Positions 54,020 through 63,436 of a stretch of 64,000 nt of DNA are shown piece after piece. The notes under the pieces were generated by a model. That model saw only the letters and a program-made list of their open reading frames with translations, was not told the origin of the DNA and ran no database searches. The translations under genes and the position numbers were made by a program. Every line of letters starts with the position of its first letter. Within the stretch, counting starts at the first letter, position 1. Where the stretch lies: NCBI GenBank assembly GCA_020444175.1, contig JAHLLM010000011.1, positions 62,001 through 126,000 of the forward strand, given 5' to 3'. Source of the stretch: Desulfobulbaceae bacterium. GTDB lineage: Bacteria; Desulfobacterota; Desulfobulbia; Desulfobulbales; SURF-16.

Positions 54020-54690
54020 GGCACCGATTTCAAGAAGTTCTCGCCGATATTACTTAAAATAAAACTGTAGATGAGAAAAAGGGTTCCAAAAAGCGCAACA
54101 GGCGCAAGCAGCGCCGCAAGCGTTGCCGGAGTAAAAAAGCTCTTTCCTGATGAGGCAAGCTCGGTTCCCTCCACAGGGTAGGCTTCAGGAAAAAGTTCAG
54201 TTCGATCGAGGGCCGGCAGCCCCACGGAACTACCCAGCAGGAATTTCAGGTTGGAAGTCTTCAGCTGCTCAAGCAGAGGTCTGTCTCCATCCTGGTGATA
54301 ACGGCCCTTAAAGCCCATGGCAAGGCAGAGATAATATATCTCCCGGGCATCGCGCTGTTGCTGCCCAAGACGATTGAGACGATCAAAGAACTCTTCACCG
54401 GCATCGGAAGTCTGAAAATACTTGCGCTGCAGGGAATCTTTCTGCCACTGGTTTTTCCCGGACCAGTTCGAACTGAGAAGAGCCTCATCCACCCAGGCAC
54501 AGACGGCAAAACGAGCCTCATTATAATCCTCTGCAGCAATTGCCCCATCACGCATCATGGATTCGCTTTCTGCCAGCAGACGCTGCACATCGGCCTGCAC
54601 CTGACCAAAAGACTGGCTGCTTGCAGCGCCTGATTTCAAAAAATAAGCCACATAGGCAATGAGTTCAGCAAAACAATCACGTAAACGCAT
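54016..54690 (-). CDS. tssL: TssL (DotU), T6SS inner-membrane protein
   Basis: The 224-residue protein has the DotU fold: a helical cytoplasmic domain (MRLRDCFAELIAYVAYFLKS, EARFAVCAWVDEALLSSNW, REIYYLCLAMGFKGRY) and one C-terminal membrane segment (about 187-213). It has no OmpA-like peptidoglycan-binding extension, so anchoring to the wall must come from another protein. The ATG follows directly on the TAA stop of tssK. Confidence 0.95.
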   Translation of the reverse strand: MRLRDCFAELIAYVAYFLKSGAASSQSFGQVQADVQRLLAESESMMRDGAIAAEDYNEARFAVCAWVDEALLSSNWSGKNQWQKDSLQRKYFQTSDAGEEFFDRLNRLGQQQRDAREIYYLCLAMGFKGRYHQDGDRPLLEQLKTSNLKFLLGSSVGLPALDRTELFPEAYPVEGTELASSGKSFFTPATLAALLAPVALFGTLFLIYSFILSNIGENFLKSVP

Positions 54691-56085
54691 TTATGACGAC
54701 CTCCCGACAACCATCAATTCCACCTTAAAATCATCCGGAGCATTATCCCAGTACAGGCCGATATTATTGCCGCCCATGACGTTGGCCCACTGATCACTAT
54801 GGTGGTTTGCCTGGAAATAGAGGCAATGGGAACGACGGGGCAACTCCTGGGGCGGAACAGCTAAATGTTCCAGGGCAACTCCGGGAAGCGCCCTGGCAAT
54901 GAGCAGGGGCAGGGATTCCCTTGAGCCCATTTTGGCAATACCCTGCAGTGCATCGCGGACAGTATCCGGATCCTCCTCGGTTTCAACCACGAAATAATAG
55001 CGGTTTCCTTCGGCAAAATGCGAAGGCGACAGATCAGCGGTAAAATAAGTGCCGTCAAAGACAAGCTCAATAACATAATCAGGACCGGCTGTTATTTCAT
55101 CGAGGAGTTGTGAAATAAGAGCTTGAGCAGCAAAAAAGCACCTGCTGAGATTGGTATGGTCATAGGCGCCGAGCAGGGCCTGTCCGTCTTCCTGCTCTCC
55201 AATCACATTGATGTGGTTGGAAAATGAAGAGAGTTCTCCAATGAGTTGGCGCAGCAGCCCGAATACATACCAGGGATGCACAGTGGGGGACTCAGTGACG
55301 TGAAAAAGAAGCGGCACATATCTGTTAAGTGACCGCAGGGCAAGCATAAAAACCATGTCTCTTGCGCCGAAATCACTGGTATGAATACCACGCTGGGCTT
55401 TATACTCATCAAGCTGCCGACTGCGGCTGCCAAGCTGGTCCCGGATATCCTGAACGATCTGCGAAAGAATTTCCGAACTCTGTATGGTCAGGGCAGGAGG
55501 AATAAATTGGGATGACAGTTTTATCGACTCTGCGTCTTTTTCAATCCGGGCCAGGGGCAGCAACTGATAATCCCCAACCATATCTTTTTCTGTTTCCCAG
55601 AAAAGCTTGAGAACAAGCTGCAGCTTCTTGACCTGCCCGGCCGGTCCGTTCTCGTATACATCAGCCACATCTTCAGGCTCAGGCGAGCTGACATACCTTG
55701 TTGCAGTTGTGGCAATTTCATCCGGTTTTATGATCTCCGTGGCATTTTTACCGGATTCATCCATTTTTTTCAGGCCAAGATAGATTGTTAGAGGTTTATC
55801 CGCATCCGCCCAGGCTTTTTCAAAGGACCTTCCAGCCACAACACAGTTTCCGGGAAAAACGGCAAAGGTGCCGTCCGGAAAGAGAAACTCTCCACTGACC
55901 AGGTCAAAGGTAAAATTTTCCAGAGCCCCTTTGGAGTATTCGAAACCTGCCACCCCCCAGAAATAGGGAGACAGAAATTTACGCAACGGTGCCTGCAAGC
56001 CCTGTACATAGAGATCATTTTGCTGAAAATGATGGGGTTGCAGAAAAAGTCCCTGATGCCAGAAAATGGGCCTTCGAGTATCCAT
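54691..56085 (-). CDS. tssK: TssK, T6SS baseplate-membrane complex connector
   Basis: The 464-residue protein is typical TssK: PIFWHQGLFLQPHHFQQND at the start, FWGVAGFEYSKGALENFTFDLVSGEFLFPDGT, and HPWYVFGLLRQLIGELSSF. It bridges TssFG to TssL and TssM. The ATG is about 50 bases after the tssJ stop. Confidence 0.96.
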   Translation of the reverse strand: MDTRRPIFWHQGLFLQPHHFQQNDLYVQGLQAPLRKFLSPYFWGVAGFEYSKGALENFTFDLVSGEFLFPDGTFAVFPGNCVVAGRSFEKAWADADKPLTIYLGLKKMDESGKNATEIIKPDEIATTATRYVSSPEPEDVADVYENGPAGQVKKLQLVLKLFWETEKDMVGDYQLLPLARIEKDAESIKLSSQFIPPALTIQSSEILSQIVQDIRDQLGSRSRQLDEYKAQRGIHTSDFGARDMVFMLALRSLNRYVPLLFHVTESPTVHPWYVFGLLRQLIGELSSFSNHINVIGEQEDGQALLGAYDHTNLSRCFFAAQALISQLLDEITAGPDYVIELVFDGTYFTADLSPSHFAEGNRYYFVVETEEDPDTVRDALQGIAKMGSRESLPLLIARALPGVALEHLAVPPQELPRRSHCLYFQANHHSDQWANVMGGNNIGLYWDNAPDDFKVELMVVGRSS

Positions 56086-56138
56086 AATAGACTACATCTC
56101 CCTGCCATGCCTCACAGATGAGGCTGAGAATACAACTG

Positions 56139-56678
56139 TTATTTTTCTTTGATGGTATCTTTGATTGCTGTCGGACCGAGATCAAGGTCTATATTCAGTA
56201 TCCCCGGCTCTGCAATACGCGTTCGGCTTAATGCGCCCAGGGACTTTTCAACAATAGGAATTTCAAACAGACGTATGACATCATCTTTTCTGACATTGTA
56301 ATATCCACCGCCAACGGCAACGTACTTTGTGCCCTCTGCCCGGTCCAGGGTATATGTCACCTTCTGGTCGGGCTGAACAATTATCCTCTTGGAATGCGTC
56401 ACACTGGGGTCAAACTGGGAACACTCCAGAAATCGATAAATTCCGTTCGTGTCACCGATGAGCCGGTTAAAGGCATTGGGGTCACTGAGTTGATGAACAC
56501 AGATAAGAAGGGTGTGGGCGCTGCCTTCGTTCAGATTCAAGAGTGGATCAGCATCGAGATTGACATGGATGGCATCCTTGCCGTAGGAATATTCAGGTGG
56601 AAGTGGCGGGGTGGCAGCACATGCGCCAAGAAAAAGAACAACAAACACCCCGAAAACAAAATGTGTAAAACTCTTCAT
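56139..56678 (-). CDS. tssJ: TssJ, outer-membrane T6SS lipoprotein
   Basis: The 179-residue protein has a lipoprotein signal with the lipobox L-G-A-C and lipidated Cys20. The mature part shows the TssJ pattern: LNLNEGSAHTLLICVHQLSDPNAFNRL, then the variable loop, and KVTYTLDRAEGTKYVAVGGGYYNV. It holds TssM to the outer membrane. It is located between the possible TagH-like gene and tssK. Confidence 0.93.
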   Translation of the reverse strand: MKSFTHFVFGVFVVLFLGACAATPPLPPEYSYGKDAIHVNLDADPLLNLNEGSAHTLLICVHQLSDPNAFNRLIGDTNGIYRFLECSQFDPSVTHSKRIIVQPDQKVTYTLDRAEGTKYVAVGGGYYNVRKDDVIRLFEIPIVEKSLGALSRTRIAEPGILNIDLDLGPTAIKDTIKEK

Positions 56679-56738
56679 TTACAACCTCTTCAGCTAAAGA
56701 TAATTTATTAAGTGTGTCGTTTCTTCAATACTACGATT

Positions 56739-57482
56739 TTACTTTGTCTTCTGGGAATAGAGCCTCTGGCAATTCTTTTCAAATTCCTTCAGAAAAGCCT
56801 CAAGCAACAGTCCTGAATTCTGCCAATTCTGCAGTGTTTTATATTTGTCCAGGTAGCAGTCGTAGAGGTTGGCCTTATACAAGGGACCGAACTTCATCGT
56901 GCCTCCACATTCTTTCTCAAGTTGCTTGGGATCGAGCTCCTGGAGAATTTCACCAATTTTAACCCTGGCCGATTCTTTGTAAGCCTCCAGGGCAATGGCA
57001 AAAAATTCGCCAATCTGGTCAAGGAATCTTTTCAGTGCTCCGATCCCTTCATCCTCATCCATACTGGAACGAATGACCACCCGGATTGTTTCCTCACTTC
57101 CCGCGCTGCCCATGAGAGTGGCATTTATACCGCCAACCAGAGTATTGACGGAATCAAAAACCGTGTTCAAGGCTGCAGCCAATTGCTCAATCATCTCTTC
57201 CGAGGACAGCTCTTTTTTCAGTATCTCCTTGCCAAGGAGCATTGTCAATAATTTGTTGTATTTATCCAGAGGAATTCCCGAAGAGGCAGCTTTGTTTTCC
57301 TGATCTTGACGAAAGGCGGCAATAAGTCTTTCAAGGGAGTCGTTTCGTTCAGCCTGACTGCAGTCTGTAAACGTTTTCTGAAGCTCTTCCTCAACATTCC
57401 CGGCAGCGTTTGCAGGATCATCCTGATAGATATTTCGGATTGCAGCCGTTAACCGGTCCAGAGGGATATCACTTGTTGCCAT
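56739..57482 (-). CDS. T6SS-linked helical protein, possibly TagH C-terminal-like
   Basis: This 247-residue, mainly helical protein is not identified with certainty. Its second half (IGALKRFLDQIGEFFAIALEAYKESARVKIGEIL and the closing LLLEAFLKEFEKNCQRLYSQK) recalls the C-terminal domain found after the FHA domain in TagH/Fha T6SS proteins, but no FHA domain is present. There is no signal peptide or membrane segment. It overlaps the preceding zinc-finger protein gene by 14 bases and precedes tssJ, so it belongs to the T6SS operon. It may be the split-off partner of an FHA-type regulator. Confidence 0.7.
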   Translation of the reverse strand: MATSDIPLDRLTAAIRNIYQDDPANAAGNVEEELQKTFTDCSQAERNDSLERLIAAFRQDQENKAASSGIPLDKYNKLLTMLLGKEILKKELSSEEMIEQLAAALNTVFDSVNTLVGGINATLMGSAGSEETIRVVIRSSMDEDEGIGALKRFLDQIGEFFAIALEAYKESARVKIGEILQELDPKQLEKECGGTMKFGPLYKANLYDCYLDKYKTLQNWQNSGLLLEAFLKEFEKNCQRLYSQKTK

Positions 57483-59721
57483 TTTTTAATTTTCTCAGTT
57501 TTTGCAGTTCTTCCGGATTTATTATCACTGTTTCACAAAGCTCGTCGTCAACAGGAACATTGGGTTGCGGTTCAGGGGGGGAAGCAGGAGCAGTTTCTGC
57601 GCCGGGATCCGCGGGAGCCTGTTTCTCTTCGGGCAACAGGGAGGAAAGATCATTCAAATTCATGATCACGGTTTTTTCCAGCTCCGGTTCATCCTCACCC
57701 TCATTCACATCGGGTTGAATCGATTTTTCTTGGGCTTCGCCCTGTGGGACAGGCGAAACTTGTTCTCCCGTCATTGCGGCGAGGCGGTCAGTGTTCAAAA
57801 TAACTGTTTTTTCAAGGTCAGGCTCCTCCCTGACGTCACTCACGCCGGAGTGAACTGATTTTTCTTGAGCTTCGTCCTTCCGGTCAGTCTGCTCTTGTTG
57901 TTTCATCATTGCCGCGAGCTGGTCGGCACTCAGAATTACGGTTTTTTCAAGCTCTTCCCCATGGGATAAATCTTCCGTTACTCCCTGAGCCGGCTCTGTT
58001 TGCTCCGGCATTTGATCAGCGTCCTGGACAACTGCTTGTTCTTTTGCAGCCTCCGCTTCGGCCAGCCATTTTTCCCGGATGCCAACCAGTATTCCCATGA
58101 TTTCTGAATCATCTCTCTTCTCCATTACTGCCGGAGATTGCTCGACAAATGATTCCCGGGTGGCGGCAAACAGTATTTTTTTGAGCTCATTGGCAAGATC
58201 GGTGATTCCATTAAGAGTTTCTTCTTCAGAAAAACTCCCTCTGCCAAAGCAAGCCTGGAGCAGAGACCAACCAAGACCAAGCGCTTTGTTCCATAGAACA
58301 AGCCATTGTGGGTTTACTTTTTTTTGCGAAGGAATCCAGAAAATATTTTCAGGAGCGAAAATGTTGCGTTCATGCACAGTGCAGGAAAGGAAATCAGGCA
58401 CCTCAAGCTGATTTGTGCTGCCGTCAAGAAGGGCCAGGCCCTGTTGCACATCTGTTGCCGACTGCTCCTTATTAACAAGCAAGCAATGAAACCAGATCAG
58501 GGCCATTGACTGCAGGACAAGAGATTCAGGTACCCGTATAAACGAACTCCCTTCAACAGGAAAAATCCCAAGGGCAAGAGGGCGCACCCTGAAATTCCAG
58601 AAAGACGGAAGCAGTCCCCTATAGTCAGGGAAATTCACCCAAAACTGATCCAGGCAAAGTCTGAGGTCCACATGTTTCAGATGCCTGCGAACAGAAAAAA
58701 CGGTTCTGGCTATCTGTTCAAGAAGCGTTGTTTTCAGATAAAAAAGCTCAAGAAAGTCCCGCGCATCATTTTCGAAAAAAAGAGGGGTGCTTTCACCGGA
58801 TACCTGCTCGGCAAAGGCCTCAATGCAGGCAACTCTTCCGGGATCTCTCATTACCTGCGGCAGATGTATTATTTCCGAGCATGATGCTCCGGAAAGAATG
58901 GCCAAAAAATCCTCAGCCGATAACTGGCCGGCATCAGAAACAAACATCCTGAAAGGATAGAATGCAAAGGGGCTTATCCGGGATGCAAAAAACCCTGAAC
59001 CGTAACACTCCTTTTGTTCACTACAGTCGAAACAGGGGAAAGCGTGCCCCTGCAATCCTTTGCCGACAAACTGCTCAAAGCCCTGGACCAGAGCCCGGCA
59101 GTCTTTTACATTTGCAGGAAAGCCACTGCCTCCCTCAAGGACAAAAAAATCTGTTCCGGACGGACTTCCATGGCAGACAGGGCAGAAAAGAAAGCGTTCT
59201 CCGGTTGTCGAGTAGAGCGGCAGGCCTGCGTTTGATAAAATTTCATCCCGCTGGCAGAGTTCAAGGTCATTCCCGCATTGGGGACAGGGAGGATGAAAAT
59301 ACAATTCGCGTTTGTCGCAATAAAAAAGCGACTGCCACAATGGAAGGGATGTCCGGTCATCCGACCGCTCAGTCAGACTATCAAAAGAATCAATTCCAGG
59401 AGCGCTCTCCTGGCAGGCACATGCTTCCTGCCAGATTTTTTCAATTTCCGTGTTCGTAAAGCGGCTATGATTATCACTGAAGGAACAGCTATCCTTTTGA
59501 ACCAGAAGAAAAACATCCTTGACTCTTTTTCCGGAAGGGCTCCTGTACGTGGCATGGACGAGAAGGAAAAGCGGCGATGATGTATGTATAAAAAGAAAAG
59601 GGAGCGAGTTGTCTGCTTGATTACCTAACGATTTTCCTTGAATGGAAATATCCAGATAAATTTTTGCAGCACCCTGATCGAGCCAAGGAAGAAGAGATTT
59701 GGTTTCGAAACTTTGCCCCAT
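57469..59721 (-). CDS. Unrecognised T6SS operon protein: zinc-finger clusters plus four TVIL repeats
   Basis: This is the first gene of the T6SS operon: 750 residues, no family recognised. Residues 140-240 hold paired cysteines (C146/C149, C180/C183, C230/C233, with C156 and C239) that look like zinc ribbons. A globular middle region (about 240-530) follows. Residues 585-750 are acidic, Pro/Gln-rich and carry four repeats: ELEKTVILSADQLAAM, DLEKTVILNTDRLAAM, ELEKTVIMNLNDLSSL and ELCETVIINPEELQKL, with Thr at 594, 639, 684 and 731 (spacing 45, 45, 47). Thr followed by a hydrophobic residue at +3 is the kind of phosphosite FHA domains read, so these may be kinase/FHA docking sites. AAGGA lies 7 bases before the ATG. 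Confidence 0.85.
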   Translation of the reverse strand: MGQSFETKSLLPWLDQGAAKIYLDISIQGKSLGNQADNSLPFLFIHTSSPLFLLVHATYRSPSGKRVKDVFLLVQKDSCSFSDNHSRFTNTEIEKIWQEACACQESAPGIDSFDSLTERSDDRTSLPLWQSLFYCDKRELYFHPPCPQCGNDLELCQRDEILSNAGLPLYSTTGERFLFCPVCHGSPSGTDFFVLEGGSGFPANVKDCRALVQGFEQFVGKGLQGHAFPCFDCSEQKECYGSGFFASRISPFAFYPFRMFVSDAGQLSAEDFLAILSGASCSEIIHLPQVMRDPGRVACIEAFAEQVSGESTPLFFENDARDFLELFYLKTTLLEQIARTVFSVRRHLKHVDLRLCLDQFWVNFPDYRGLLPSFWNFRVRPLALGIFPVEGSSFIRVPESLVLQSMALIWFHCLLVNKEQSATDVQQGLALLDGSTNQLEVPDFLSCTVHERNIFAPENIFWIPSQKKVNPQWLVLWNKALGLGWSLLQACFGRGSFSEEETLNGITDLANELKKILFAATRESFVEQSPAVMEKRDDSEIMGILVGIREKWLAEAEAAKEQAVVQDADQMPEQTEPAQGVTEDLSHGEELEKTVILSADQLAAMMKQQEQTDRKDEAQEKSVHSGVSDVREEPDLEKTVILNTDRLAAMTGEQVSPVPQGEAQEKSIQPDVNEGEDEPELEKTVIMNLNDLSSLLPEEKQAPADPGAETAPASPPEPQPNVPVDDELCETVIINPEELQKLRKLKNGNK

Positions 59722-59781
59722 AGGGAGATCCTTTTCAATTTGAAGGAATATTCATCCTCACAGACCTTTGGTCATTATTTT

Positions 59782-59810
59782 AATGTAGGAAATATTTCTA
59801 TACATTTCAA
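59782..59810 (-). promoter_or_regulatory. Candidate promoter of the T6SS operon, with a small palindrome at the start site
   Basis: On the minus strand TTGAAA (59810-59805) and TACATT (59787-59782) are 17 bases apart, about 60 bases upstream of the first T6SS gene. The palindrome GACCTTTGGTC (59763-59773) overlaps the expected start site and could be an operator. No sigma-54 -24/-12 pair was found. Confidence 0.45.
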
Positions 59811-60071
59811 CCTTTTAAAAAAAAAGTTACCCTTTCTCGCAAACAGGGGCAAATCCTGAAACCTGATTGAAAATGCGCCGGTAATGAATGCGGCCTTCTG
59901 TTTATTCTCCACTTTTTATTGTTTTTTCAACAAAAAAAATGATACCAGAATATATCAGGATTTTACCACTTCCTCAAAGATTCAGTGCCAAGTGAGTTTT
60001 TTTGGAGCTTTTTTTTCAACTGTCTTGTAAAAACATCGCCTTGTAATTTCGGGACCAAAGGTTGCTGGCTA

Positions 60072-60236
60072 GTGTCTGTCTATAAATAGGGCATTTTGTT
60101 CGAGATCAAGGATTGCGCAAAAAATTACCGGAGGCATATATGCGATATTCCGAGGATAATTTTTTAAGCATGACGCAGATATCGGGCAGGTAAGCGAGCT
60201 CGCGAGACTCCGAAAGGGGCATTTATGGACAGACAC
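60072..60236. mobile_element. MITE-like element, copy C
   Basis: The 165-bp element has ends GTGTCTGTC and GACAGACAC, with inverted repeats matching at 15 of 16 positions. It is flanked by the direct repeat TGGCTA (60066-60071 and 60237-60242). It carries a GC-rich insert (GGTAAGCGAGCTCGCGAGAC near 60189) absent from copy B and related, in inverted orientation, to one in copy A. It lies between the divergent T6SS and speA transcription units, in a 577-bp gap that holds no gene. Confidence 0.85.
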
Positions 60237-60298
60237 TGGCTACCCACAAGGCAACCGATGCTCGTCGATGGAAAAAGCAAGAAACGCAGGATGAAAAT

Positions 60299-62212
60299 AT
60301 GAGCAAGTCAAAAAAATGGTCAGTAAAAGATGCTGCCCAGATGTATGGCATCAATAAATGGGGCGCCGGTTATTTTACAACCGATGAATCCGGCGATGTC
60401 GTTATTACGCCGCTTGGCAAAAATAACGGGACCCGCATCAGTCTCCATGAAGTTGCCAAAGGTGTTGAAGAGCGCGGGCTTGCCATGCCCGTTCTGCTTC
60501 GTATCGAAAATATACTTGGTTCCCAGATTAAACGGCTGCATGATACCTTTGACAAGGTTATCCGGGAAAACGGCTATACCGGAAAATACAAGGGTGTTTT
60601 CCCTATCAAGGTAAACCAGCAGGAACAGGTTATCGAGACCATTGCCGAAATCGGCAGAAAATACAACCACGGTCTGGAAGCAGGCAGCAAATCCGAGCTC
60701 ATAGCTGCCATCTCAATGCTGGACAATCGTGATGCCTGCCTGATCTGCAACGGCTATAAGGATGAAGAGTTCATCGATCTCGGCCTCTATGCCACCAAAA
60801 TGGGGCTTAAGTGTTTTTTCGTACTGGAGATGCCCGGCGAACTTGAACTTATCCTGGAAAGAGCCAAAAAAATCGGGGTGCGCCCTCTTCTCGGCCTCCG
60901 GATAAAGCTGTCGGCAAAAGCAGAAGGACAGTGGACCGAATCCGGAGGTGACACCAGTGTCTTCGGCCTTGGTATGAGCCAGGTCATCGATATTATCGAC
61001 CGCTTGAAGGCGGAAGACAAACTTGACTGCCTGCAGCTCCAGCATTATCACATCGGCTCCCAGATCCCCAATATCCAGGATATCCGCACCGGGGTTCTGG
61101 AGGCATGCCGCATATACGAAGAGCTTGTCAAGGAAGGTGCGGCAATGGGCTATCTTGACCTGGGCGGAGGTCTTGCCGTTGACTACGACGGTTCAAAGAC
61201 AAACTACCACTCAAGCCGCAACTACTCAGTTGAGGAGTACTGTTACGACATCGTCGAAACCATTGCCTTTGTGCTCAACAAAAGCAATATTCCCCACCCG
61301 ACGATCATCACCGAGTCAGGCCGGGCCACGGTGGCCTATTATTCGGTTCTGCTCTTTAATATTCTGGATGTGACATCCAATACCCCTCGTCCTGTTCCGG
61401 AAGACCTGCCTAAAACGACCTATGACCTGCTGGACAACCTTCTGGAAACCTACAACAGTGTTTCAGCCAAAAGCATGCAGGAATGCTATAATGATGCGCT
61501 TTTTTATAAAAGCCAGGCCCATCAGCTTTTCAAGCACGGCCATATCACTATCAGGGAAAGAGCACTGGCTGAAGACCTGCTCAGGCATATTCTCATTAAA
61601 ATTACCCAGGTTGCCAAAAAACTTGAGTATGTACCCGAAGAGATAGAACAGATTGAAAAATTAATCTCGGATGTCTATTACGGCAACTTCAGCCTTTTTC
61701 AATCCCTTCCCGATGTCTGGGCCATTGACCAGCTTTTTCCGGTCATGCCCATCCACCGTCTGGATGAAGCACCAACAAGGACTGCTATTATAGCGGATAT
61801 CACCTGTGACAGTGATGGTCGCATAGACAACTTTCCTGCCTATCCCCATTCAAAGAAAACCATCCACCTCCATGAACTGAATGAGGAGGAAGAATACTAT
61901 CTGGGAGTTTTTCTGGTGGGAGCCTATCAGGAAACCCTGGGAGATCTGCATAATCTTTTCGGCGATACCAATGTGGTTTCCATCCACGTGAATGATGACG
62001 GCACCTATGAATACGTCCGCGAACTGGAAGGCGATTCCGTAGCCGACGTCCTCACCTATGTCGAATATGATATTAAAGGCATAAAAAAACGCATGAAGGA
62101 TTTTGCCGAGGATTCAATCCGCAAAGGATTTATCACCGTAAAAGAACGAAAAACAATTCTCAGCAGCTTTAACGAAGGTTTGCGTGGCTACACCTATTTT
62201 GAAAAAGAATAG
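60299..62212 (+). CDS. speA: Biosynthetic arginine decarboxylase
   Basis: SpeA converts arginine to agmatine, the first step of putrescine synthesis. The 637-residue PLP-dependent enzyme is of normal length. The PLP lysine is K104 in VFPIKVNQQEQV. Other family motifs are HYHIGSQIPNIQDI, YLDLGGGLAVDYDGS and the C-terminal GVFLVGAYQETLGDLHNLFGDTN, part of the active site. The weak CAGGA ribosome site lies 7 bases before the ATG. The next gene starts 24 bases after the stop, giving a polyamine operon with carboxynorspermidine synthase and nspC. MITE copy C lies 60 bases upstream of the start and may affect expression. Confidence 0.97.
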   Translation: MSKSKKWSVKDAAQMYGINKWGAGYFTTDESGDVVITPLGKNNGTRISLHEVAKGVEERGLAMPVLLRIENILGSQIKRLHDTFDKVIRENGYTGKYKGVFPIKVNQQEQVIETIAEIGRKYNHGLEAGSKSELIAAISMLDNRDACLICNGYKDEEFIDLGLYATKMGLKCFFVLEMPGELELILERAKKIGVRPLLGLRIKLSAKAEGQWTESGGDTSVFGLGMSQVIDIIDRLKAEDKLDCLQLQHYHIGSQIPNIQDIRTGVLEACRIYEELVKEGAAMGYLDLGGGLAVDYDGSKTNYHSSRNYSVEEYCYDIVETIAFVLNKSNIPHPTIITESGRATVAYYSVLLFNILDVTSNTPRPVPEDLPKTTYDLLDNLLETYNSVSAKSMQECYNDALFYKSQAHQLFKHGHITIRERALAEDLLRHILIKITQVAKKLEYVPEEIEQIEKLISDVYYGNFSLFQSLPDVWAIDQLFPVMPIHRLDEAPTRTAIIADITCDSDGRIDNFPAYPHSKKTIHLHELNEEEEYYLGVFLVGAYQETLGDLHNLFGDTNVVSIHVNDDGTYEYVRELEGDSVADVLTYVEYDIKGIKKRMKDFAEDSIRKGFITVKERKTILSSFNEGLRGYTYFEKE

Positions 62213-62236
62213 AGAAGAATTATCAGGAGAAATGAC

Positions 62237-63436
62237 ATGTCAAAGGTACTCATAATAGGAGCAGGAGGAGTCGGTTCAGTCGTCGCCCATAAATGCGCTC
62301 AGGTCCCGGAGGTGTTTTCCGATATCTGCCTGGCAAGCCGGACAGTTTCCAAATGCGAAGACATTGCTGCCCAGATAAAAAGACCGATCAGAACCGAGCA
62401 GGTTGACGCGGATAACGTTCCCCAGCTTGTCGCTCTGATCCGTGATTTCAAGCCTGAGCTGGTCATTAACGTCGCCCTGCCCTACCAGGATCTGCACATT
62501 ATGGACGCCTGCCTGGAAACAGGGGTGGATTACCTGGATACGGCAAACTACGAACCACCTGATGAGGCGAAGTTCTGCTATAAATGGCAATGGGACTACC
62601 AGCAGCGCTTTAAGGAAAAAGGCATCATGGCCCTTCTGGGCAGCGGTTTTGATCCTGGAGTGACCAATGTCTTTACAGCCTGGGCCAGGAAAAAGCATTT
62701 TGACGAGATCCACACCCTGGACATTATCGACTGCAATGCCGGTGACCATGGTCAGCCCTTTGCCACCAACTTTAATCCGGAAATCAACATCAGGGAAGTA
62801 ACCCAGCGCGGCAAGTTCTATGAAAATGGCCAGTGGCGGGAAACCGATCCCTTAAGCGTTTGCAAAACCTTTGATTTCCCGGAGGGAATCGGGCCGAAGA
62901 AAATATACCTTCTCTACCATGAAGAGCTGGAATCAATTGTCACGCATATGCCTGAAATTAAAAAAGGCCGTTTCTGGATGACCTTCTCGGACAACTATCT
63001 CAACCATCTCAATGTCCTGCAGGGCATCGGCATGACAAGTATTGAACCGATAAACTACCAGGGCCAGGAAATTATTCCCCTGCAGTTTTTAAAGGCAGTG
63101 CTGCCCGACCCCGGTTCCCTTGGTCCGCTCACCAAGGGCAGAACATGCATCGGCTGCCTGATCAAGGGCACGAAAGATGGCAAAGACAAGAGCTATTACA
63201 TCTATAATATCTGCGATCATGAGGAATGCTACCGGGAGGTCAAATCCCAGGCCGTCTCTTACACCACAGGCGTGCCGGCAATGATCGGCGCCATGATGAT
63301 GCTCACCGGCAAATGGCGCGGTGAAGGCGTCTTTAACATGGAGCAGTTCGACCCGGAGCCGTTCATGGAAAAACTGAACATCCATGGTCTGCCCTGGGTG
63401 GAATATGACGGGGACCTTTCCGGAATAGATCTGTGA
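62237..63436 (+). CDS. Carboxynorspermidine synthase (saccharopine dehydrogenase family)
   Basis: This NADPH-dependent enzyme joins aspartate semialdehyde with a diamine to form carboxynorspermidine or carboxyspermidine. The 399-residue protein has a Rossmann nucleotide site GAGGVGS (8-14) and ALLGSGFDPGVTNVF, DTANYEPP and CNAGDHGQPFATNFNPEINIRE, as in the Vibrio-type enzyme. A ribosome site AGGAGA lies upstream. The stop overlaps the GTG start of nspC by four bases (GTGA). It provides the SpeD/SpeE-independent route to spermidine. Whether norspermidine or spermidine is made depends on the available diamine; the upstream speA favours putrescine, hence spermidine. Confidence 0.95.
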   Translation: MSKVLIIGAGGVGSVVAHKCAQVPEVFSDICLASRTVSKCEDIAAQIKRPIRTEQVDADNVPQLVALIRDFKPELVINVALPYQDLHIMDACLETGVDYLDTANYEPPDEAKFCYKWQWDYQQRFKEKGIMALLGSGFDPGVTNVFTAWARKKHFDEIHTLDIIDCNAGDHGQPFATNFNPEINIREVTQRGKFYENGQWRETDPLSVCKTFDFPEGIGPKKIYLLYHEELESIVTHMPEIKKGRFWMTFSDNYLNHLNVLQGIGMTSIEPINYQGQEIIPLQFLKAVLPDPGSLGPLTKGRTCIGCLIKGTKDGKDKSYYIYNICDHEECYREVKSQAVSYTTGVPAMIGAMMMLTGKWRGEGVFNMEQFDPEPFMEKLNIHGLPWVEYDGDLSGIDL

